From: Alphaproteobacteria bacterium
GTDB lineage: Bacteria > Pseudomonadota > Alphaproteobacteria > Reyranellales > Reyranellaceae
Direction of reading: 5' to 3'
Length of the DNA: 11,053 nt
Assembly (NCBI GenBank): GCA_013290035.1
Contig: JABCYT010000048.1
Location: forward strand, 1-11,053
Shown here: piece after piece, positions 1-7,811 of the stretch
Layout: each line of letters opens with the position of its first letter
How positions within the stretch are numbered: the stretch's first letter is position 1
Translations under genes and position numbers: made by a program
The notes under the pieces: model-generated
The model's input: only the letters and a program-made list of their open reading frames with translations
What the model was told of the DNA's origin: nothing
Database searches by the model: none

Positions 1-361
1 CGCCATCGGTTTGAAACCGTCCTACGCCACCGGCGATGCCTGGTACCGCGACATCGGCGGCGGCATGGGCGCCGCGCTCAACGCGGCCGCCGGCATGAAC
101 GCCTATACGCTGACCGACCGCGGGACCTGGTTAAATTTCGCCAACAAGGCGGATCTCAAGATCCTTGTCGACGGCGATCCTGGCTTGGTGAACCGCTACG
201 ACGTGATCCTGCTCGATCCGGTGAAGCACCCCGACGCCAAGCACGAGGCTGCGCGTCGCCTCAGGGATTGGCTCGTTTCACCGACCGGACAGTCGGCCAT
301 CGGCGCCTATGCCGTCCAGGGAGAGCAGCTGTTCCATCCGTCGGCCGCCGCGCCAAAGTAA
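1..361 (+). CDS. Tungstate/molybdate-type ABC transporter substrate-binding protein, C-terminal part
   Basis: This is the 3' end of a gene that begins before the window; the frame is open from base 2 to the TAA at 359-361, about 119 codons. The product resembles the C-terminal half of TupA-like periplasmic proteins, which bind tungstate or molybdate and pass it to an inner-membrane ABC permease. Diagnostic segments are GGGMGAALNAAAG, then AYTLTDRGTWL, then LVDGDPGLVNRYDVILLDP, then a terminal RLRDWLVSPTGQSAIGAY with a final LFHP. The TLTDR segment and the 'D-W-L-S-P-G-Q-I-G' tail are typical of this family and less so of ModA. No permease or ATPase gene follows, so in this window it is the last transporter gene on its strand. 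Whether the ligand is tungstate or molybdate cannot be told from this fragment. The TTG at 11 is an internal codon, not the start. Confidence 0.85.
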   Translation, partial: AIGLKPSYATGDAWYRDIGGGMGAALNAAAGMNAYTLTDRGTWLNFANKADLKILVDGDPGLVNRYDVILLDPVKHPDAKHEAARRLRDWLVSPTGQSAIGAYAVQGEQLFHPSAAAPK

Positions 362-499
362 CGGGCTGCCACGACGCCGTGTGTTTCGGTTAAAAGACTT
401 GTCCCGGCCTTCTCGATGGATAAGATTCGAAGTTGAAAGCAACGACTTATTGCTACCGTATTGAGCAAAGGTCGCTTCTGTCTTCCCCAGGAGAGAACA
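362..499 (+). promoter_or_regulatory. Intergenic leader of the DUF4331 gene with candidate promoters
   Basis: This 138-bp gap is more AT-rich than its surroundings. Two weak sigma-70-like candidates are visible: TTGTCC (399-404), 16 nt, TAAGAT (421-426); and TTGAAA (433-438), 17 nt, CCGTAT (456-461). The first matches the consensus at four of six bases in each box. I see no hairpin with a T-run to end the upstream transporter gene, so read-through is possible. The AT shift and the boxes are seen; promoter activity is inferred and uncertain. Confidence 0.3.
489..493 (+). promoter_or_regulatory. Ribosome binding site of the DUF4331 gene
   Basis: AGGAG lies 6 nt upstream of the ATG at 500. This decides the start: the frame is open 13 codons further up to a TTG at 461, but that position has no comparable ribosome binding site. 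Confidence 0.75.
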
Positions 500-1513
500 A
501 TGTCGAACCATTTCACTGGACTGAGCCTCGGGCCGCCGCTCGGCGATCAACGACTCGACCTTTGCGATCTCTACGTCTTCCAGTCACCCGCGGATCCGGC
601 GAGGACCGTAATCATCCTCAATGCAAACCCCAATGCCGATGCGCTCCACCCCGACGCCATCTATCGGCTCAACATCGACACCGACGGCGACCTGCTGGCC
701 GACATCGCCGTCAGCTACGTGTTCGCCCCGCCGCAGAACGGCAAGCAGACCGTCAACGTCTTCGTCGCCAAGGGCGCCGAAGCCCGCTCGGTCGAAGCGG
801 TCGGCACGAAGATCATCGCCAACGGCGAGGTCTCCTTCGGCCCCAGGCCCAACATCATGAAGGCCGGCAACTACACTGTCTTCACCGGCAGTCGCAGCGA
901 CGCATTCTTCTTCGACTATGATGGAATCAAGAATCTATACAGCCCGCTGGGCGCCAGAAACTTCACCTCGCTCCAGGTCGGCGTCAAGGCTCCCTGGACA
1001 GGCGTCGATTCGAACACTGAGGCCAACGTGTTCTCGACTGTGTTCGAACTGCCGACGAGCGAGCTCGGCAGCAAGTATCCGATCCGCGTCTGGGGACGAT
1101 GCAGCGTCAGGCAAGACGGCAAGCTGCTCCATGTCGATCGCGCCGGCCACCCATCGGTCAGCAGCTTCTTCAACACCGACGACACCAAGCTCGAATACAA
1201 TGCCAGCGAGCCGATCAACGATCGCAAGCGCTGGACGCCCATGTTCGTGCACTTGATGGGCCATACCGGCAATTACACCGAAGCCGAAGCGGTCGCGGCG
1301 ATCGACGCCGACAGCCTTCTGCCGGACGTGATGAACTTCGATCCGACGAAGCCCGCGAAATACCCCAACGGTCGGGTCTTCACCGACGACGTCATCGACC
1401 ATCGCCTCGCCTTCCTTTCCAAGGGCGACATCCCGCCGAGCGGGCTCAAGCCGCACACCGACACGCTCAGGGAATTTCCGTACATCGGGACGCCTCATCA
1501 GAAGAAAGGCTAG
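500..1513 (+). CDS. DUF4331 domain-containing protein
   Basis: The predicted protein has 337 residues and matches the DUF4331 family along its length. Near the start it has the family pattern of a small S-(H/N)-H-F segment, here MSNHFTGLSLGPPLGD, followed by QRLDLCDLYVFQSP. Next come ILNANPNAD, YRLNIDTDGD and a later GRCSVRQDGK. Near the C-terminus is a V-(M/L)-N-F-(D)-P-T-K-P-like segment, then YPNGRVFTDDVIDHRLAFLS. The function of the family is not established. There is no obvious signal peptide or membrane segment from this start, so it looks cytosolic unless exported in another way. The start is ATG at 500, with AGGAG 6 nt upstream. It lies 138 bp after a TupA-like gene and 15 bp before a small membrane ORF on the same strand. 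Family assignment is confident; any role is unknown, and a link with oxyanion uptake would be guesswork. Confidence 0.85.
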   Translation: MSNHFTGLSLGPPLGDQRLDLCDLYVFQSPADPARTVIILNANPNADALHPDAIYRLNIDTDGDLLADIAVSYVFAPPQNGKQTVNVFVAKGAEARSVEAVGTKIIANGEVSFGPRPNIMKAGNYTVFTGSRSDAFFFDYDGIKNLYSPLGARNFTSLQVGVKAPWTGVDSNTEANVFSTVFELPTSELGSKYPIRVWGRCSVRQDGKLLHVDRAGHPSVSSFFNTDDTKLEYNASEPINDRKRWTPMFVHLMGHTGNYTEAEAVAAIDADSLLPDVMNFDPTKPAKYPNGRVFTDDVIDHRLAFLSKGDIPPSGLKPHTDTLREFPYIGTPHQKKG

Positions 1514-1528
1514 CCAAACGCGGCACCC

Positions 1529-1705
1529 ATGAGAGCGCTCGTCGTAGGCTCCATCTACTTCGGCACATTCATCGCAATAGGGCTGGCAGCCCGATGGTGG
1601 ATGCGCCGAAACGGCGTCGAACTGTCCGACGTCCAGCGACAAGCCGGCCCGAACCGCGGCAAGCGCAAGCTTTTCCTGTTGGGTATCTGGCGCTCTGAAG
1701 AGTGA
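1529..1705 (+). CDS. Small hypothetical membrane protein (58 aa)
   Basis: An ATG at 1529 opens a 58-codon frame ending with TGA at 1703-1705. The N-terminal part, MRALVVGSIYFGTFIAIGLA, is hydrophobic enough for a single membrane segment. It is followed by a basic stretch ARWWMRRNG and a charged, Arg/Lys-rich tail ending LGIWRSEE. This fits a one-pass inner-membrane peptide with its positive end in the cytoplasm. It starts 15 bp after the DUF4331 stop and is probably cotranscribed. The nearest purine-rich stretch, AAAGG, is about 19 nt upstream, so the ribosome binding site is weak and translation may depend on coupling to the upstream gene. It stops 5 nt before the 3' end of the convergent tRNA gene. 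I do not recognise a family. It could be a real small protein or a chance ORF. Confidence 0.5.
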   Translation: MRALVVGSIYFGTFIAIGLAARWWMRRNGVELSDVQRQAGPNRGKRKLFLLGIWRSEE

Positions 1706-1710
1706 GGCGC

Positions 1711-1786
<76 letters not shown>

Positions 1787-1805
1787 GAGGCCGAAAGAGC
1801 GGCTG

Positions 1806-1834
1806 CTTTTAGGGGCTGCAGCCGGCGAAATCAA
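1806..1834 (-). promoter_or_regulatory. Candidate sigma-70 promoter for tRNA-Glu
   Basis: On the minus strand TTGATT (1834-1829) and TAAAAG (1811-1806) are separated by 17 nt. Each box matches the consensus at four of six bases. The tRNA 5' end at 1786 is 20 nt past the -10 box, which would leave a 5' leader of about a dozen bases, as is usual for a tRNA gene. The stretch between the -10 box and the tRNA is GC-rich at first, as in stringently controlled stable-RNA promoters. The boxes are seen; their use is inferred. Confidence 0.45.
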
Positions 1835-1844
1835 GCAAGCCCGA

Positions 1845-3665
1845 TCAGCGCAGAACCGAGCCCGCGGCCGCGGCCGCGTCGTCGATCTGCAGCCTTACGG
1901 TCTCGCGGCCGCCATAGCGGTCGATGCGCAGCGCCCCTGCGACATGAAGGACCGGCCGGGCCGGATCGAGCAGAGCGGGTCCGAGCGCCGTCTGGCCGGC
2001 GCGAAAGGCAATAGCGTCGACGCGGCCGCGCTCGGCTCCGACCAGGGTGCAGCGGACATGGCCCTCGCCCACGGGCTGGGCGTAGTTGACGCGCACGCTG
2101 GTGAGCGCGAAGCGCGGCAGCGCGTTGCCTGCGCCGAACGGTCCGGCGCGTTCGATCATGCTGATCAGCTCCTGCGTCGCGGCAGCCGGCGCAAGCGCTG
2201 CGTCGATGCCGAGCTCGCGCACCGCCGGCGCCGCACCCAGCTGCGGCGCTATCCGTTCGTCGAGGAACTTCGCGAGATCGGGCAGCGCGCTGCGCGCCAC
2301 CGTGAGGCCGGCCGCCATGGCATGGCCGCCGCCGTTCACCAGCAGGCCAGACTGGCGGGCCGCGATCACCGCCGCGCCGAGGTCGACGCCCCGCACCGAG
2401 CGGCCCGAGCCCTTGCCCAGATCGCCATCCATGCCGATCACGAAGGTCGGCCGGCCGTAGCGTTCGACCAGCCGGCTCGCCACGATGCCGATCACGCCGA
2501 CGTGCCAGCCCTCGCTCTCGACCACCAGCGCCGCCGGCAGGCCCTTGCGGTCGGGTCCGTAGAGGCTCTCGATGCGGCCGATCGCCTGGTCCAGGACCTC
2601 GCGCTCGATGGCCCGGCGCTCGGCATTGAACTCGTCGAGACGCAGCGCCAGCGCCCCCACCTCGTGCGCATCGTCGCTCGACAGCAGGCGCGCGCCGAGA
2701 TCGGCCTGCCCTACCCTGCCGCCCGCATTGACGCGCGGTCCCAGCATGAAACTCAGATGATAGGCGCCGGGCGTCTCCTTGAGGCGCGCGATGTCGGCCA
2801 GTGCCGCCAGCCCGGCATTGCCGCGCCGGGCTATCACCAGCAGTCCCTGGCGTACCAGCGCGCGATTGACTCCGGTGAGCGGCACGACATCGCACACCGT
2901 GCCCAGCGCCACGAGGTCGAGCCATTGCCGCAGGTCGGGCTCGGGCCGATCTCCAGTGTACCAGCCGGCCTCGCGCAGCGCGCGGTTGACGCCGACGGCG
3001 AGCAGGAACGCCACGCCGACCGCCGCCATCTGTTTGTGCGGGCTCGGGTCGTCGACCCGGTTGGGATCGACCACCGCGATGGCCTCGGGCAGCGCGATCT
3101 CGGCCTGGTGGTGATCGATCACGATCAGGTCGAGGCCGGCGCGCCGGGCCTCGGCCAGCGGCTCGAAGGCCGTCACGCCGCAATCGACCGTGACCACCAC
3201 GGCGGCGCCGTCCTGCCGGAGCTTCAGCAGGGCGGGCGCATTGGGGCCGTAGCCTTCGCGCCGGCGGTCGGGGATGTAGACGCCGATATTGCCGCCGACG
3301 GCGCGAAAGAAGCGCAGCAGCAGCGCCGACGAGGTGGCGCCGTCGACGTCGTAATCGCCGAACACGACGATGCGCTCGCCCGCGCGCACCGCGCGCACCA
3401 GCCGGGCAACGGCTGTGTCCATGTCCTTGAGATGCAGCGGATCGGGCAGGAACTTGCGAAGCGTCGGGTCGAGAAAATCCGGCACGCCCTCGAGCTCGAC
3501 CTCGCGCGCCGCCAGCAGCCGCGACACCGCATCGGGCAGGCCATGGCGCTGGGCGATGGCCAGAGCCGCCCGCTCGTCACCGAGCCGCGCCGCCCAGCGC
3601 CGGCCGGTCAGCGACTGCTCGACGCCGAGGAAGGCCGCTCGTGGCGCGCGGGTTTCGGAAGGCAT
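1845..3665 (-). CDS. recJ: Single-stranded-DNA-specific exonuclease RecJ
   Basis: A 606-residue DHH-superfamily exonuclease that digests single-stranded DNA 5' to 3' in the RecF recombination pathway, base excision repair and mismatch repair, in the cytoplasm. All core motifs are present in order: VVFGDYDVDG (D104, D106, D108), VTVDCG (D161), VIDHHQ (DHH at 184-186), GTVCDVVPL (255-263), GPRVNAGGRV (309-318), then the DHHA1 part with GSGRSVRGVDL (from 419) and GGGHAMAAG (445-453). A C-terminal OB-fold-like domain follows. The length fits the family, nearer the shorter alphaproteobacterial forms. The ATG at 3665 is chosen because the family-like N-terminus MPSETRAPRAAFLGVEQSLTG starts there; the frame is open further up but that sequence is the neighbouring gene in another frame. 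Its ribosome binding site is weak. It is the last protein gene of the minus-strand operon, 35 bp after the small exported protein. Confidence 0.97.
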   Translation of the reverse strand: MPSETRAPRAAFLGVEQSLTGRRWAARLGDERAALAIAQRHGLPDAVSRLLAAREVELEGVPDFLDPTLRKFLPDPLHLKDMDTAVARLVRAVRAGERIVVFGDYDVDGATSSALLLRFFRAVGGNIGVYIPDRRREGYGPNAPALLKLRQDGAAVVVTVDCGVTAFEPLAEARRAGLDLIVIDHHQAEIALPEAIAVVDPNRVDDPSPHKQMAAVGVAFLLAVGVNRALREAGWYTGDRPEPDLRQWLDLVALGTVCDVVPLTGVNRALVRQGLLVIARRGNAGLAALADIARLKETPGAYHLSFMLGPRVNAGGRVGQADLGARLLSSDDAHEVGALALRLDEFNAERRAIEREVLDQAIGRIESLYGPDRKGLPAALVVESEGWHVGVIGIVASRLVERYGRPTFVIGMDGDLGKGSGRSVRGVDLGAAVIAARQSGLLVNGGGHAMAAGLTVARSALPDLAKFLDERIAPQLGAAPAVRELGIDAALAPAAATQELISMIERAGPFGAGNALPRFALTSVRVNYAQPVGEGHVRCTLVGAERGRVDAIAFRAGQTALGPALLDPARPVLHVAGALRIDRYGGRETVRLQIDDAAAAAGSVLR

Positions 3666-3700
3666 GCCGCCACCATAGCCCAGGCGGCTGTGGACATGAT

Positions 3701-4189
3701 TCACCGCACCCGCAGCACCGCGATATTGAGGCGCCGCGCCGTGGCGCCGCTGATCTGCAGGGTGAGCGGCAGGCTGTCGACCTCGAACTGCACGCTCTGG
3801 CGGACACCCGGACAGTCGGTGCGGCTGGTCGAAGCGAGCACCGGCAGGCGCCGCTCGTTCTGCAGGGCGTCGATCCATCCCTCGCCCGACAGCGTCACCT
3901 GGTAGCGACCAGCCGAGATCCATTCGAGCGTGACCGTGCCGCCCAGGCCGTCGTCGCGGCCGCGTTCGGGCGCCACGGTGTAGAGGACCGTGGCGACCGG
4001 CTGCAGCAGCAGCGAGAAAACGCCGTCCTTGGGCAGCGCCGAGTCGCTTTCGACATCGGCCACGAAGCCGTCGGAGAACAGTTCGAGCTCGCGATCGACC
4101 GGCCAGGCGAATTGACGGCAACCATCCTCCGCCGCCGCCCGCTGCACGGCGAGAAGGGACAGGACACAAGCGATCAGGACCGCGCGCAT
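3701..4189 (-). CDS. Small exported protein of unknown function
   Basis: The 162-residue product starts with a typical Sec signal peptide, MRAVLIACVLSLLAVQRAAA, with likely cleavage after AAA at residue 20. The mature part begins EDGCRQFAWPVDRELELFS and is mostly predicted beta strand. A central G-R-Y-Q-V-T-L-S-G-E-G-W-I-D-A-L segment (about 94-109) and a C-P-G-V-R-Q-S-V-Q-F segment (126-135) look like the conserved core of an uncharacterised proteobacterial family I half recognise. The two mature cysteines, C24 and C126, could form a periplasmic disulfide. The gene starts 13 bp after the glpX stop and ends 35 bp before recJ, so it is probably cotranscribed. The only Shine-Dalgarno-like bases touch the start codon, which suggests translational coupling to glpX. 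Export is well supported; function is unknown. Confidence 0.8.
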   Translation of the reverse strand: MRAVLIACVLSLLAVQRAAAEDGCRQFAWPVDRELELFSDGFVADVESDSALPKDGVFSLLLQPVATVLYTVAPERGRDDGLGGTVTLEWISAGRYQVTLSGEGWIDALQNERRLPVLASTSRTDCPGVRQSVQFEVDSLPLTLQISGATARRLNIAVLRVR

Positions 4190-4202
4190 CCTGCCATCAT
4201 GA

Positions 4203-5186
4203 TCATGCCCAGCTCGGCAGACCAGTCTTGATCGTGAAATTGTGATGGGCGGAGACCCAGCGCACCGTCCCGGTCTTCGAGCGCATCACGATCGAATGCG
4301 TCTCCGCGCCGTTGTGGAAGCGGCGCACGCCTTTCAGCATCGATCCCGAGGTCACGCCGGTCGCCGCGAACATCACGTCGCCCTTGGCCATGTCGGTCAT
4401 CGAGTATTTGCGGTTGAGGTCGGTAATGCCCCACTTGCGCGCGCGCGCCTTCTCGTCGTCGTTGCGGAACAGCAGGCGGCCCTGGATCTGGCCGCCGATG
4501 GCGCGCAGCGCCGCCGCCGCCAGAACGCCCTCCGGCGCGCCGCCCGAGCCCATGTAGATGTCGATGCCCGAATCGCCGGTCGAGGTGGCGATCACGCCCG
4601 ACACGTCGCCGTCGCCGATCAGCATGATGCGCGCCCCGGCCTCGCGCACCTTGGCGATGAGCTCGGAATGGCGCGGCCGGTCGAGGATGCAGACCACGAG
4701 GTCGGCGACGTCGATCTTCTTGGCCTTGGCAAGGTCGCCGAGATTCTGCTTGGGCGTCTTGTCGAGATCGACGATGCCCTCGGGCAGGCCGCCGCCGACC
4801 GCGATCTTGTCCATGTAGACATCGGGCGCATTGAGGAAGCCGCCATGCTCGGCCATCGCCATGACCGCCAGCGCGTTGGGCAGGCCCTTGGCGGTGATGG
4901 TGGTGCCTTCGAGCGGGTCGAGGGCGATGTCGATCTTGGGGCCGCCGCCGCCGACCTTCTCGCCGATATAGAGCATCGGCGCCTCGTCGCGCTCGCCTTC
5001 GCCGATCACCACCGTGCCCTCGATGGCGAGTGAATTGAGCGTCGTGCGCATGGCGTCGACGGCCGCCTGGTCGGCCATCTTCTCGTCGCCTCGGCCCATC
5101 AGCTTGGAGGCGGCAAGGGCCGCCGCCTCGGTGACGCGGACCGCCTCGAGCGCGAGATTGCGGTCCATTTTGCCCGTATCAGCCAT
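4203..5186 (-). CDS. glpX: Class II fructose-1,6-bisphosphatase GlpX
   Basis: A 327-residue metal-dependent phosphatase that converts fructose 1,6-bisphosphate to fructose 6-phosphate in gluconeogenesis. In many alphaproteobacteria the family also acts on sedoheptulose 1,7-bisphosphate. Visible motifs are GRGDEKMADQAAV (31-43), IGEGERDEAPMLYIGE (61-76), the lithium-sensitive phosphatase signature LDPLEGTT (89-96, where E. coli GlpX has DPIDGT), IAVGGGLPEGIVDLD, LIGDGDVSGVIA and GIDIYMGSGGAPEGVLAAAALR. Length is normal for the family. The ATG at 5186 has GGAGGA 4 nt upstream, a strong ribosome binding site. It is 31 bp downstream of hom and 13 bp upstream of the exported-protein gene. The hom-glpX-recJ order is one I know from other alphaproteobacteria. 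Confidence 0.97.
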   Translation of the reverse strand: MADTGKMDRNLALEAVRVTEAAALAASKLMGRGDEKMADQAAVDAMRTTLNSLAIEGTVVIGEGERDEAPMLYIGEKVGGGGPKIDIALDPLEGTTITAKGLPNALAVMAMAEHGGFLNAPDVYMDKIAVGGGLPEGIVDLDKTPKQNLGDLAKAKKIDVADLVVCILDRPRHSELIAKVREAGARIMLIGDGDVSGVIATSTGDSGIDIYMGSGGAPEGVLAAAALRAIGGQIQGRLLFRNDDEKARARKWGITDLNRKYSMTDMAKGDVMFAATGVTSGSMLKGVRRFHNGAETHSIVMRSKTGTVRWVSAHHNFTIKTGLPSWA

Positions 5187-5217
5187 CGCTTCCTCCGTCG
5201 GCGTCTCACTGCGCCGT

Positions 5218-6510
5218 CTAAAACGCTTCGATCCTGATCAGGCAGGGTTCCTCGGCCACCGCCTTCAACTTCGCGATGCGCGCCAGCGCGCGCCGCATCG
5301 CCGCCTCCTCCGTCTCGTGCGTGGTCAGCACGACCGGCACCTCGCCGGACTGCGAGCGTCCACGCTGCAGCATCGATTCGAGCGAGATGCGCTCCTTGGC
5401 GAGCGCCCCCGACACCGCCGAGATCACACCCGGCCGGTCCTGCACCATCAGGCGCATGTAGTAGGCGCCCTGATGGCGATCCATCGGCGAGGTCTTCTTG
5501 TCGGCGAGACGCGCCGCCGGCACGACGAAGGCTGGCATGTGGCGCCCGCGCGCGACGTCGACCAGATCGGCGACGACGGCCGACGCGGTCGGCCCCTGCC
5601 CCGCGCCGCGGCCCTGGAACATCGTGGTGCCGACGAAGTCGCCTTCGACGACGACGGCGTTGAACACGCCCTCGATATGGGCGATCGGTGCAGCGAGCGG
5701 CACCATGCAGGGATGCACCCTCTGCTCGATGCCGTATTTGGTCTCGCGCGCCAGGCCCAGCAGCTTGATGCGGTAGTCCAGTTCCTCGGCGAACTGGATG
5801 TCCATCGCGGTGACGTGACGGATGCCCTCGACATGGACACCGGCAAAATTGACCCGCGCTCCGAATGCGGCGCCGGTCAGCACGGCGAGCTTGTGGGCGG
5901 CGTCGATGCCGTCGACGTCGAAACTCGGATCGGCCTCGGCGTAGCCCGCCGCCTGCGCCTCGGCCAGCACGGCGTCGAAGTCGCGGCCGGTCTCGCGCAT
6001 GGTCGTCAGGATGTAATTGCAGGTGCCGTTGAGGATGCCGTAGAGCCGGCGCACCCGGTTGCCGACCAGACCCTCGCGCAACGCCTTGATGATCGGGATG
6101 CCGCCCGCCACCGCCGCCTCGAAGGCGAGGATGCGGTCCCGCTTCTCGGCCAGCGCCGCGATCTCCCAGCCGTGCATGGCCAGCAGCGCCTTGTTGGCGG
6201 TGACCACGTGCTTGCCCGAGCGCAACGCGGCCTGCACGAGACGGCGCGCCACGCCGCCCGAGCCGCCGATCAGCTCGACCACGACGTCGATATCGGCCGC
6301 GGCGGCAAGCGCCAACGGATCTCTTTCCCAGCGCACGCCGTCGAGGTCGATGTCGCGCTTCTTGGCCTTGCGGCGCGCGCTCACGGCCACGAGCCTGAGC
6401 GGCCGGCCGCCGCGCAGCGAGAGCAGCCGGCCGTGCTCGGCCAAAAGCTTGACGACGCCCGAGCCCACGGTGCCGAGGCCGGCAATGCCGATTCTGAGAG
6501 GTGATTTCAT
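5218..6510 (-). CDS. hom: Homoserine dehydrogenase
   Basis: A 430-residue NAD(P)-dependent enzyme that reduces aspartate semialdehyde to homoserine, the branch point to threonine and methionine. The N-terminal Rossmann fold has GLGTVG (11-16). Next come VTANKALL (103-110), EAAVAGGIPII (131-141), YGILNGTCNYILT (157-169) and the catalytic-domain segment DPSFDVDGIDAAHK (194-207), which carries the conserved acidic and lysine residues. A C-terminal ACT domain (about 349-430, with MVQDRPGVISAVSGALA) marks the form that is feedback-inhibited by threonine in characterised relatives. It is not fused to aspartokinase. The start is ATG at 6510, 25 bp after the aminotransferase stop; its ribosome binding site is weak. 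Its place directly after an amino-acid aminotransferase fits amino-acid synthesis. Confidence 0.97.
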   Translation of the reverse strand: MKSPLRIGIAGLGTVGSGVVKLLAEHGRLLSLRGGRPLRLVAVSARRKAKKRDIDLDGVRWERDPLALAAAADIDVVVELIGGSGGVARRLVQAALRSGKHVVTANKALLAMHGWEIAALAEKRDRILAFEAAVAGGIPIIKALREGLVGNRVRRLYGILNGTCNYILTTMRETGRDFDAVLAEAQAAGYAEADPSFDVDGIDAAHKLAVLTGAAFGARVNFAGVHVEGIRHVTAMDIQFAEELDYRIKLLGLARETKYGIEQRVHPCMVPLAAPIAHIEGVFNAVVVEGDFVGTTMFQGRGAGQGPTASAVVADLVDVARGRHMPAFVVPAARLADKKTSPMDRHQGAYYMRLMVQDRPGVISAVSGALAKERISLESMLQRGRSQSGEVPVVLTTHETEEAAMRRALARIAKLKAVAEEPCLIRIEAF

Positions 6511-6535
6511 GACGGGCTGATACGACAGGATACGG

Positions 6536-7792
6536 TCAGGCGCGAGCCTTGATCGGGGTGATGTTGTCGCCCACGCCGCGCAGATAGAGATCGATGGCGC
6601 GGCCGGGGTCGGCCATCACCTGACGGATGTTGCGGATGGCCTGGCGGACCCGGTGCTTGTTCTCGACCAGCGCGATGCGGACATGCGCGTCACCGTGCTC
6701 GCCGAAGCCGATGCCGGGCGAGACCGCGACATTGGCCTGGGTGAGCAGGACCTTGGAGAAGGCAAGCGAGCCCAGCTCGGCGAATTCCCTGGGGATCGGC
6801 GCCCAGGCGAACATGCTGGCCTGCGGCGTGGGCAGCGCCCAGCCGGCCGCCGCCAGGCCCTCGATCAGCACGTCGCGCCGTTCCTGATAGGCGTTGCGCG
6901 CCTCGACGATGCAATCCTGCGGGCCGTTCAGCGCCGCCGTGGCGGCGACCTGAATCGGCGTGAAGGCGCCATAGTCGAGGTACGACTTGATGCGGGTGAG
7001 CGCCTGGATCAGCGTCTTGTTGCCGGCGGCGAAGCCGATGCGCCAGCCGGCCATCGAATAGGTCTTGCTCATCGAGGTGAATTCGACGGCGATGTCGCGC
7101 GCGCCTGGCACCTGCAGCACCGATGGCGGCGGCACACCGTCGAAGTAGATCTCGGCATAGGCGAGGTCGCTCAGGATCCAGATGTCGTGCCGTTTGCAGA
7201 AATCGACGATCGCGGCGTAGAAATCGAGATCGACCACCTGCGCGGTGGGGTTCGACGGATAGTTCAGCACCAGGGCGATCGGCTTGGGCACAGTGTGGCG
7301 CACCGCGCGCTCGAGCGCCGGCAAGAACTCCTCGAGCGAGGTGCTGCCCGGCACCGGGATGTGGCGCACCGAGCCGCCGGCGATGATGAAGCCGTAAGGA
7401 TGGATCGGATAGCTGGGGTTGGGCACCAGCACGATGTCGCCCGGCGAGGTGATGGCCTGTGCGAGATTGGCGAGACCTTCCTTGGAGCCCAGCGTGACGA
7501 TGATCTCGCTCTCGGGATCGAGCTCGACGCCGAAGCGGCGCGCATAGTAGGCCGCCTGTGCCTTGCGCAGGCCGGGAATGCCGCGCGACGCCGAGTAGCC
7601 GTGCGCGCGCGGGTTGGCAGCGGCCTCGGCGAGCTTGGCCACGATGTGCGGCGCCGTCGGCAGGTCGGGGTTGCCCATGCCGAGATCGACCACGTCCTGG
7701 CCGGCGGCGCGCGCACGCGCCTTCATCGCGTTCACTTCCGCGAACACGTAGGGCGGCAGGCGCTTCAGCCGATGGAATTCCGAATCGTCCAT
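6536..7792 (-). CDS. alaC: Class I/II aminotransferase, AlaC / LL-diaminopimelate aminotransferase type
   Basis: A 418-residue PLP-dependent fold-type I aminotransferase. From memory it aligns along its length with E. coli AlaC: RLPPYVFAEV near the start, MGNPD (39-43), GYSASRGIPGLR (65-76), GSKEGLA (102-108), VPNPSYPIHPYG (123-134), YPSNPTA (178-184), SDLAYAEIYFDG (208-219), the PLP-lysine motif SMSKTYSMAGWRIGF with K243, and ALVENKHRVRQAIRNI near the C-terminus. AlaC makes alanine from pyruvate and glutamate. Database names for this group often say LL-diaminopimelate aminotransferase, and the two activities cannot be separated by eye. The ATG at 7792 is preferred because an AAGGAAAAG ribosome binding site lies just upstream and the protein family starts here; the longer open frame runs into the ompA-family gene. 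It is 19 bp downstream of that gene and 25 bp upstream of hom. Confidence 0.9.
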   Translation of the reverse strand: MDDSEFHRLKRLPPYVFAEVNAMKARARAAGQDVVDLGMGNPDLPTAPHIVAKLAEAAANPRAHGYSASRGIPGLRKAQAAYYARRFGVELDPESEIIVTLGSKEGLANLAQAITSPGDIVLVPNPSYPIHPYGFIIAGGSVRHIPVPGSTSLEEFLPALERAVRHTVPKPIALVLNYPSNPTAQVVDLDFYAAIVDFCKRHDIWILSDLAYAEIYFDGVPPPSVLQVPGARDIAVEFTSMSKTYSMAGWRIGFAAGNKTLIQALTRIKSYLDYGAFTPIQVAATAALNGPQDCIVEARNAYQERRDVLIEGLAAAGWALPTPQASMFAWAPIPREFAELGSLAFSKVLLTQANVAVSPGIGFGEHGDAHVRIALVENKHRVRQAIRNIRQVMADPGRAIDLYLRGVGDNITPIKARA

Positions 7793-7811
7793 TGGTTCTT
7801 TTCCTTGCGCG

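Noticed and set aside
461..499. A start for the DUF4331 protein at the TTG at 461.
   Set aside because: The 13 extra residues do not look like the family N-terminus and there is no good ribosome binding site, whereas the ATG at 500 has AGGAG 6 nt upstream and the expected MSNHF beginning.
1800..1824. Hairpin CGGCTGC...GCAGCCG behind recJ as an intrinsic terminator.
   Set aside because: The stem is 7 bp with an 11-nt loop and no T-run follows on either strand. It also overlaps the better-supported tRNA promoter boxes.
1831..3183. A 450-codon minus-strand frame overlapping recJ in another reading frame.
   Set aside because: The product is dominated by Arg, Gly, Ala and Pro and has no motif, while the recJ frame holds every catalytic motif over the same bases.
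1944..3905. A 653-codon open frame on the plus strand opposite recJ.
   Set aside because: It is antisense to a gene with all RecJ motifs, its product is rich in Arg, His, Ala and Gly with no recognisable domain, and it runs on past recJ into the next gene. It is typical of the reverse frame of GC-rich coding sequence.
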